Shown here: positions 22,665 through 27,513 of the stretch, one piece after another | Layout of the letters: each line of letters opens with the position of its first letter | Numbering within the stretch: position 1 is the first letter of the stretch | Source: RBG-16-66-20 sp964616875 | GTDB lineage: Bacteria; Pseudomonadota; Gammaproteobacteria; Burkholderiales; SG8-39 | Assembly (NCBI GenBank): GCA_964616875.1 | Contig: CAZTSJ010000011.1 | Span: 1-27,513, forward strand | Length of the DNA stretch: 27,513 nt | Direction of reading: 5' to 3' | Made by a program: the position numbers and the translations under genes | The notes under the pieces: generated by a model | Databases searched by the model: none | Told to the model about the DNA's origin: nothing | Seen by the model: the letters and a program-made list of their open reading frames with translations, nothing else

Positions 22665-23627
22665 ATGGGAACAGTCGTCGCACTGGCGGGGCAGATCGGC
22701 GGGGCGAAGCTGGTGGACGGGCTCTACCGCCTGCGCGGCAAGGACCTCGCCGCCATCATCAACACCGGCGACGATTACGACCATCTGACGCTGCGCTTTT
22801 CCCCCGACATCGACACCGTGCTCTACGTGCTCTCCGGCTTGGCGAGCCCGGGCGCGCCGTGGGAACCTGCCGGCGAGAGCCATTCGCTCTACGCCACCCT
22901 GAAGCAGTTCGGCGGGCCGCAGGAACTGACCCTTGGCGACAAGTCCCTCGCGGCGCCGCTGCTGCGCACCGCCTGGCTTGCCGAGGACCGGCGCCTGACC
23001 GCGATTACCCTCGATTTCTGCAAGCAGCTCGGCATCAGCGCACGCGTGCTGCCGATGAGCGACGACCCGATACGCACCTACGTGCGCACCGACGAGGGCG
23101 AAGTGTCATTCCAGGAATACTTCACCACGCTGGGCTGCGAGCCGGCGGTGCGCGGCTTCAATTACGCGGGCGCCGATTCAGCCACGCTGACGCCGGAAGT
23201 TTCCGATGCGCTCGACTCGGAAGACCTGGAGGCGGTGATCATCTGCCCTGCCAATCCCTACCACACCATCGGCCCGATCCTGGAAGTGCCCGGCATGCGC
23301 GAGCTCATGCGCAAGCGCCGCGCGCCCGTAATCGCGGTGACGCCGATCGTCGGCGGCAGGGCGCTCAACGGTTCGGCCGCGAAAATCATGCGCGAACTGC
23401 GCCACGAAGCCTCGGCCCGGCGCGTGGCGCTCGAATATCTGCGCCTCATCGACGGCTTCGTCATCGACGCCGAGGACGCCGCTGGCGCCGAGGACGTGCG
23501 CGCGAGCGGCATCGAAGTCCTGGTCGCGAACACCGTGATGCGCACGCTGGAGGACCGTACCGCGCTCGCGCGCGCGGTGCTCGCTTTCGCGCAGACTATC
23601 CGGGACCGTAAGCTGCAGGAAGCCTGA
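22665..23627 (+). CDS. cofD: 2-phospho-L-lactate transferase CofD (coenzyme F420 biosynthesis)
   Basis: 320 residues from ATG at 22665. CofD transfers a lactyl/phosphoenolpyruvyl/glyceryl phosphate from a guanosine diphosphate carrier to the deazaflavin Fo to make F420-0. Motifs: VALAGQIGGAKLVDGLYRL at the N-terminus (the usual GGxGGAKL region with Q-I in place of G-V), INTGDDYDHLTLRFSPDIDTVLY (about 34-56, key residues N35, D38, D39, D49, D52), CPANPYHTIGPILEVPGMR and VIAVTPIVGGRALNGSAAKIMRELR (landmarks IVGGRA and G-x-AAK). The PIVGG and NP..TIGPIL patterns separate it from the related YvcK proteins. No cofC, cofE or fbiC is in the window. The gene is 44 bp after EamA and 4 bp before moxR. 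Confidence 0.9.
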   Translation: MGTVVALAGQIGGAKLVDGLYRLRGKDLAAIINTGDDYDHLTLRFSPDIDTVLYVLSGLASPGAPWEPAGESHSLYATLKQFGGPQELTLGDKSLAAPLLRTAWLAEDRRLTAITLDFCKQLGISARVLPMSDDPIRTYVRTDEGEVSFQEYFTTLGCEPAVRGFNYAGADSATLTPEVSDALDSEDLEAVIICPANPYHTIGPILEVPGMRELMRKRRAPVIAVTPIVGGRALNGSAAKIMRELRHEASARRVALEYLRLIDGFVIDAEDAAGAEDVRASGIEVLVANTVMRTLEDRTALARAVLAFAQTIRDRKLQEA

Positions 23628-23631
23628 ACTC

Positions 23632-24627
23632 GTGGATGCCTCCGCCCCACCGCTGCTGCCGGCGAAGGAGGCAAGCGCCCCGCCATTGACCGCGCTCGAA
23701 GCGAGCGCGCTGTTCGGCCGCATCGCCGGCAACATCGAAAAAGTGATGCGCGGCAGCCGCGACGGCGTGCGCAAGCTCCTCGCCGCCTTCGCCTCGGGCG
23801 GCCACGTGCTGATCGAGGACTTTCCCGGCACTGGAAAGACCACCCTTGCAAAAAGTCTCGCCGCATCTATCGGCACGCGCTTCACGCGCGTGCAGTTCAC
23901 GCCCGACCTGCTGCCTTCGGACATCCTGGGCGTCTCGGTGTTCAACCAGAGAGAGCAGACCTTCGAGTTCCGCCAAGGCCCGGTGTTCACCTCGATCCTG
24001 CTGGCGGACGAAATCAACCGCGCTTCGCCGCGCACCCAGTCGGCGCTGCTGGAGGTGATGGCCGAGGGCCAGGTCTCCATCGAAGGCCGCACCCACGTCA
24101 TCGACGAACTCTTCTTTGTCGTCGCGACGCAGAATCCGGTCGAGTTTCGCGGCACCTATCCGCTGCCCGAAGCGCAGATGGACCGCTTCGCGATGTGCAT
24201 CGCGCTCGGCTACGTCGAAGCCGACGTGGAAACCGAAGTGCTCGCGGCGCAGGACCTCGGGCACCCGCTTGCCGCGTTGCGCGCGGTCGCCACGCGCGAT
24301 GAAATACTCGCCCTCAAGGAGCGCGTGCGGCATGTGCGCATCGCAAGCGAATTGCGCCGCTACGTAGTGGACTTGGTGCGCCGCACGCGCAGCGCGCCGC
24401 AGGTGCAGCTTGGCTGCGGGCCGCGCGCCTCGATCGCGCTCTCCGGCGCCGCCAAGGCGCTCGCCCTCTTCGACGGCGAGGAATACGTGCGCCCCGAGCA
24501 CCTGCACGAACTCGCCGTGCCGGTGCTCGCGCACCGCATGGTGCTCGACCCGCAGGCGAAATTTGCCGGCGTTACCGGCGCGGCGCTGGTGGCCGACATC
24601 CTGCGCGAGGTGCCGGTCCCGTCGTGA
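23632..24627 (+). CDS. MoxR-family AAA+ ATPase
   Basis: 331 residues from GTG at 23632, 4 bp after cofD. MoxR ATPases are chaperone-like, commonly paired with DUF58 and von Willebrand factor proteins and thought to assist protein or cofactor assembly. Walker A is DFPGTGKT (63-70), Walker B is ILLADE (122-127) with INRASPRTQSALLEVM following, sensor 1 is ATQNP (165-169) and the arginine-finger region is YPLPEAQMDRF. The C-terminal lid continues to residue about 331. An N-terminal proline/alanine stretch of about 20 residues is non-conserved, so translation may begin further in. The stop TGA overlaps a GTG (GTGA) and starts the tandem-repeat junction. Confidence 0.93.
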   Translation: MDASAPPLLPAKEASAPPLTALEASALFGRIAGNIEKVMRGSRDGVRKLLAAFASGGHVLIEDFPGTGKTTLAKSLAASIGTRFTRVQFTPDLLPSDILGVSVFNQREQTFEFRQGPVFTSILLADEINRASPRTQSALLEVMAEGQVSIEGRTHVIDELFFVVATQNPVEFRGTYPLPEAQMDRFAMCIALGYVEADVETEVLAAQDLGHPLAALRAVATRDEILALKERVRHVRIASELRRYVVDLVRRTRSAPQVQLGCGPRASIALSGAAKALALFDGEEYVRPEHLHELAVPVLAHRMVLDPQAKFAGVTGAALVADILREVPVPS

Positions 24628-24647
24628 GGCGGGCCACACCGACGTGA
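24624..24647 (+). other. Mini-ORF 1 of the GTGA chain (7 codons)
   Basis: GTG at 24624 (overlapping the moxR TGA at 24625-24627) opens seven codons, MRRATPT, ending at TGA 24645-24647. The first three residues MRR equal those of the DUF58 protein. Translation is unproven; it may only pass ribosomes on by coupled termination and reinitiation. Confidence 0.5.
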
Positions 24648-24667
24648 GGCGGTCCACACCGACGTGA
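24644..24667 (+). other. Mini-ORF 2 of the GTGA chain (7 codons)
   Basis: GTG at 24644 overlaps the stop of mini-ORF 1, encodes MRRSTPT and ends at TGA 24665-24667, which in turn overlaps the DUF58 GTG at 24664. Its first four residues MRRS match the DUF58 start exactly, as expected of a duplicated start region. Confidence 0.5.
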
Positions 24668-25983
24668 GGCGGTCCATATTCGCCGCGCTGCGGCTGGTGG
24701 GCGCACTCGATCGGCGCCTGCGCGAGCGGCTCACGCTCGCCGGCTGGCTGGTCCTCGGCGGCGCCGGCGCGGCGGCCGCGGCGGGCCTGAACACCAACCT
24801 CACGGTCACCTACCGCGGCTTCGCGTTCCTCGCCACACTGCTGGCCTTGTCCTGGCTCGTAAGCCTTTTGTTCCGCGCGCGCGTCGAGATACGGCGTGAA
24901 ATGCCGCGCTACGCCACCGCCGGCGAGCCCTTCAGCTACCGCATCTCCGTGGCCAACCGCGGTGCACGCCCGCTTGCCGGCGCCCTGATCACGGAGCGTT
25001 TTCGCGATCCTCGCCCCACCTTCGACGAGTGGCGGCGTGCACGCGAGCCGGGCGAGGAACAGCGCAACTGGTTCGACCGCAATGTCGGCTATTTCCGCTG
25101 GCGCTGGCTGATCGACCGGCGCCTGCCGCGCGACGTTGAGCCTGCGCCGCTCGCCACGCTCGCCCCTGGCGCGCAGCACAGCATGAAGCTCGGCTTCACG
25201 CCGCGCCGGCGCGGCCGGATCGAATTCCTCGGCCTGACGCTCGGCCGGCCCGATCCGCTCGGCCTGGTGAATGGGCTCGCGCGCGTGGCGCTGGAGGGAC
25301 GCCTGATCACGCTGCCCAGGCGCTACCGGCTGCCCGCCGTCGCGCTGCCGGGCCGGCGCCGCTTCCAGCCCGGCGGCGTGTCGCTCGCGGCTTCGGTGGG
25401 CGACTCCGAGGAATTCCTCGCCCTGCGCGACTACCGGCCGGGCGACCCGCTGCAGCGCGTGCACTGGAAAAGCTTCGCGCGCACCGGCAAGCCGGTGGTC
25501 AAGGAGTACCAGGACGAGTTCTTCGAGCGCCACGCGCTGGTCCTCGACACCGGCAGCGCACAGGGCGAGGACGCCGCCTTCGAGGAAGCCGTCGCGCTCG
25601 CTGCCTCTTACGTCTACACCATCGACACGCAGGATTGCCTGCTTGACCTCTTGTTTGTCGGGGGAGAGGTGCGCGCCTACACCGCGGGCCGCGGCCAGAT
25701 GCGCGCCGAACACATGCTCGAGGCGCTGGCCGGCCTGGGGCCGAGCGCGCCGCAGGAGTTCAGCGCACTCGCGCGCGCTGTACTGGCGCGCCGCGCGACG
25801 CTCTCGAGCGTGATCGCGATCTTCGTCAGCTGGGACGACGAGCGCGCGCGCTTCATCGCTTCGCTGCGCGCCGAGGGTTTCAGCGTGCGCGCTCTGCTGG
25901 TGCGCGCCGCAGGCGATGCGCCGCAAGGCGTGTTTCAGCTGCAGCCGGGAAAAATCGAACAGGGGCTCGCCGGACTGCGATGA
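24664..25983 (+). CDS. DUF58 domain protein
   Basis: 439 residues from GTG at 24664. DUF58 proteins are membrane-anchored vWA-like proteins encoded with MoxR ATPases and transglutaminases. Two hydrophobic segments lie near 25-42 and 52-70. The DUF58 signature is LALRDYRPGDPLQRVHWKSFARTGKPVVKEY (about 252-282; key residues R256, Y258, G260, D261, H267, W268, K269). After the signature, HALVLDTGSA starts the vWA-like portion. The start is reached through a chain of three GTGA overlaps from moxR. Its stop overlaps the next ATG (ATGA), so the whole moxR-DUF58-transglutaminase block is translationally coupled. Confidence 0.92.
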   Translation: MRRSIFAALRLVGALDRRLRERLTLAGWLVLGGAGAAAAAGLNTNLTVTYRGFAFLATLLALSWLVSLLFRARVEIRREMPRYATAGEPFSYRISVANRGARPLAGALITERFRDPRPTFDEWRRAREPGEEQRNWFDRNVGYFRWRWLIDRRLPRDVEPAPLATLAPGAQHSMKLGFTPRRRGRIEFLGLTLGRPDPLGLVNGLARVALEGRLITLPRRYRLPAVALPGRRRFQPGGVSLAASVGDSEEFLALRDYRPGDPLQRVHWKSFARTGKPVVKEYQDEFFERHALVLDTGSAQGEDAAFEEAVALAASYVYTIDTQDCLLDLLFVGGEVRAYTAGRGQMRAEHMLEALAGLGPSAPQEFSALARAVLARRATLSSVIAIFVSWDDERARFIASLRAEGFSVRALLVRAAGDAPQGVFQLQPGKIEQGLAGLR

Positions 25984-27513
25984 TCATGCCGCCCTTCCTC
26001 ATCGGCGCCGCGCTCGTCTTCTGGGGCTGGCAATCGGGCAATCCGGTCGTCGGCGTCGCGCTTGCCATCGCGCTCGAAACGCCGCGCTACGTGAAACTGC
26101 GCCTCGATCTGGGCACCGTCGAGCATTCGCGCATCGCCGATCTGTCCACCATTGGCTTCGTCACCCTCGCGCTGCTGCTGGCCGCCAATCGCGGAGTTTC
26201 GCGCGGTTTTTTGGAGGCCTTCATCTGGGCCCCGGCGGCGCTGGCGCCGGTGATGCTCGCGCAGATGCTCGCGGCAAGCGGCCGCATTCCGCTTTCGGCG
26301 CTGTTCCGCTACATGCGCAAGTTGAAGCGCCGCAACCCGGAGGTCAAGGACCCGCCGGTCGACGTGAGCCCGGTCTACGTTGCGCTGGCTCTGATCTGCG
26401 CCGGCCTTGCGAACGCGCGCGGCCCGGCTTACTACGCTGGCGTCGTCATCTTGGTGGCCTGGGCGCTGCACGCGGTGCGGCCGCGTCATGCCAGTCCCGC
26501 TACCTGGATACTGATGCTCGCCATCGGCGCCGGCGCCGGTTACGCAGGTCAACTGGGGATCGCGGATTTGCAGGCCCGAATCGAGGGCTGGGTAGTGGAG
26601 TTCTACCTGCCCAGCTCCGACACCGATCCGTACCGCAGCACCACTGCGATCGGCTCGATCGGGCGCCTGAAGCAGTACGACGCGATCGTGCTGCGCGTTT
26701 ACGCGACGCAGGACCAACCCACGGGCGGCGCAATCCGGCTCCTGCATCGCGCCAGCTACAACACCTACGCGGGCACCACCTGGATCGCGCGCGAAGCGCA
26801 GATGGAGACGCTGAATGCCGCAATCGGCGGCACCACCTGGGCGCTCGCCACGCCCGCGCAGGCACCAAGCTGGCGCCTGCGGATCGCGGCGCGCATCGAT
26901 GGGGGCAAGGCCTTGCTGGCGATGCCCGCCGCCACGACGCGCGTCACGGGCCTCGCCGCATCTGCGGTGCAACGCAATGCGCTGGGAGCGGTGCACGCAG
27001 ACGTGGGCAGCGACTGGATCCAGTACGAAGCCGAGGGCGCCGCAAACATCGAGGCCTACTCGCCGCCCTCGGCCCCGGACTCGATTCTCCCTTCCCGCGA
27101 GCGCGCGGTGTTCGAGCGCATCGCGGCCGAGCTGGGATTGCGCGACGTGCCCCCTGACGAAGCCGTGCGGCGCATCGATCACCACCTGGCTGGATTTACC
27201 TATTCGCTGTACCGCGAACAGCCGGTGCCCATCGGCCAGACCGCGCTGGGCGATTTCATGACCCGCACGCGTTCCGGCCACTGCGAGTATTTCGCCGCGG
27301 CCGCGGCGCTGCTGCTGCGCGCCGCCGGCATCCCGGCGCGCTATGCCACCGGCTATGCGGTAGAGGAACGCAGCGGCCTCGAGGGCGCGTACGTGGTGCG
27401 CAGCCGCCATGCTCACGCCTGGACCCGCGCCTGGGTCGGTGGGCGCTGGACCGACCTCGATGCGACGCCGCCGGACTGGGTCGCCGAAGAAGCCCGCGAA
27501 GCGCCTTTCTGGC
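25980..27513 (+). CDS. Transglutaminase-like membrane protein (TgpA type), 3' end outside window
   Basis: 511 complete codons from ATG at 25980 to the window edge, no stop. The N-terminal part (about 1-185) has several membrane segments, followed by a periplasmic region and a papain-like transglutaminase core. Catalytic residues are intact: C435 in SGHCEYFAAAAALLLRAAGIPARY (landmark), H479 in RHAHAW and D494 in WTDLDATPP. A second ATG at 25986 is possible. Known relatives such as TgpA of Pseudomonas aeruginosa are essential or important membrane transglutaminases with cytosolic or periplasmic domains. It overlaps the DUF58 stop (ATGA) and completes the MoxR-DUF58-transglutaminase set. Any C-terminal DUF4129-like domain lies outside the window. 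Confidence 0.92.
   Translation, partial: MIMPPFLIGAALVFWGWQSGNPVVGVALAIALETPRYVKLRLDLGTVEHSRIADLSTIGFVTLALLLAANRGVSRGFLEAFIWAPAALAPVMLAQMLAASGRIPLSALFRYMRKLKRRNPEVKDPPVDVSPVYVALALICAGLANARGPAYYAGVVILVAWALHAVRPRHASPATWILMLAIGAGAGYAGQLGIADLQARIEGWVVEFYLPSSDTDPYRSTTAIGSIGRLKQYDAIVLRVYATQDQPTGGAIRLLHRASYNTYAGTTWIAREAQMETLNAAIGGTTWALATPAQAPSWRLRIAARIDGGKALLAMPAATTRVTGLAASAVQRNALGAVHADVGSDWIQYEAEGAANIEAYSPPSAPDSILPSRERAVFERIAAELGLRDVPPDEAVRRIDHHLAGFTYSLYREQPVPIGQTALGDFMTRTRSGHCEYFAAAAALLLRAAGIPARYATGYAVEERSGLEGAYVVRSRHAHAWTRAWVGGRWTDLDATPPDWVAEEAREAPFW

Larger units (their letters stand above)
24621..24676 (+). repeat. 20-bp tandem repeat at the moxR/DUF58 junction, 2.8 copies
   Basis: Units begin at 24621, 24641 and 24661. 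Unit 2 is GACGTGAGGCGGTCCACACC; unit 1 differs at two bases; unit 3 matches unit 2 for 16 bases and then runs into the DUF58 gene. Each unit contains GTGA, a GTG start codon overlapping a TGA stop. The arrangement is a duplication of one translation start/stop junction. Confidence 0.95.

Noticed and set aside
22665..23627. Gluconeogenesis factor YvcK-like protein instead of CofD
   Set aside because: The NP..TIGPIL and TPIVGGRA..G.AAK patterns and overall layout are of CofD.
24621..24676. CRISPR-like direct repeats
   Set aside because: Units are contiguous with no spacers and lie at a gene junction; a simple tandem duplication explains them.
23596..25926. 776-codon minus-strand open frame opposite moxR and DUF58
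   Set aside because: Arg/Ala/Gly/His-rich low-complexity product with no motif; antisense shadow of two recognisable coupled genes in high-GC DNA.

Overview
The window looks like chromosomal DNA from a high-GC betaproteobacterium (Burkholderiales/Rhodocyclales/Nitrosomonadales-like; assigned from gene content only). Genes are densely packed on both strands, many with TGATG, ATGA or GTGA stop/start overlaps. The signs are a CysB regulator divergent from cysI-DUF934, a Ralstonia-type intracellular PHB depolymerase with a cysteine nucleophile, Liv transport, FadD and crotonases. I see no transposase, integrase, phage gene, CRISPR, rRNA or tRNA.

Layout. 1-1745 (minus): branched-chain amino-acid ABC permeases LivM (cut by the window edge) and LivH. 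1791-4500 (plus): an AtuA/DUF1446 protein, its small AtuA C-terminal partner as a separate ORF, and a fumarylacetoacetate-hydrolase-family enzyme, probably one catabolic operon. 4506-6710 (plus): DsbB, a CmpX-like multi-repeat mechanosensitive-channel-family protein and an unannotated 74-codon membrane ORF. 9847-6720 (minus): an assimilatory sulfite/nitrite reductase operon (cysI, DUF934, uroporphyrinogen-III methyltransferase, SirB/CbiX) that pairs a siroheme enzyme with siroheme synthesis; cysB is divergent at 9932. 10879-12132 (minus): phaZ. 12208-14637 (plus): penicillin-acylase-family Ntn hydrolase. 15524-14607, 17213-15525 and 18042-17266 (minus): enoyl-CoA hydratase, FadD and an EamA permease. 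18070-19865 (plus): a PaaG-like isomerase and a secreted alpha/beta hydrolase. 21790-19773 (minus): an Ada-AlkA fusion and Ogt, a two-gene alkylation-repair operon. 21910-27513 (plus): a shortened EamA permease, cofD (coenzyme F420 biosynthesis), then moxR, DUF58 and a transglutaminase-like membrane protein (cut by the window edge).

Most noteworthy: (1) the moxR/DUF58 junction is a 2.8-copy 20-bp tandem repeat that turns one GTGA overlap into three, with two seven-codon mini-ORFs chained between the genes; (2) a perfect 18-bp inverted repeat sits almost midway between ada-alkA and the divergent EamA gene; (3) at three junctions the next ORF starts in the same frame directly after the stop codon (TAA|ATG once, TAG|CTG twice); (4) an F420 gene lies at the head of a MoxR-DUF58-transglutaminase operon; (5) a 23-bp palindrome is a candidate CysB operator. 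All functions are inferred from recognisable motifs; no database search was run.
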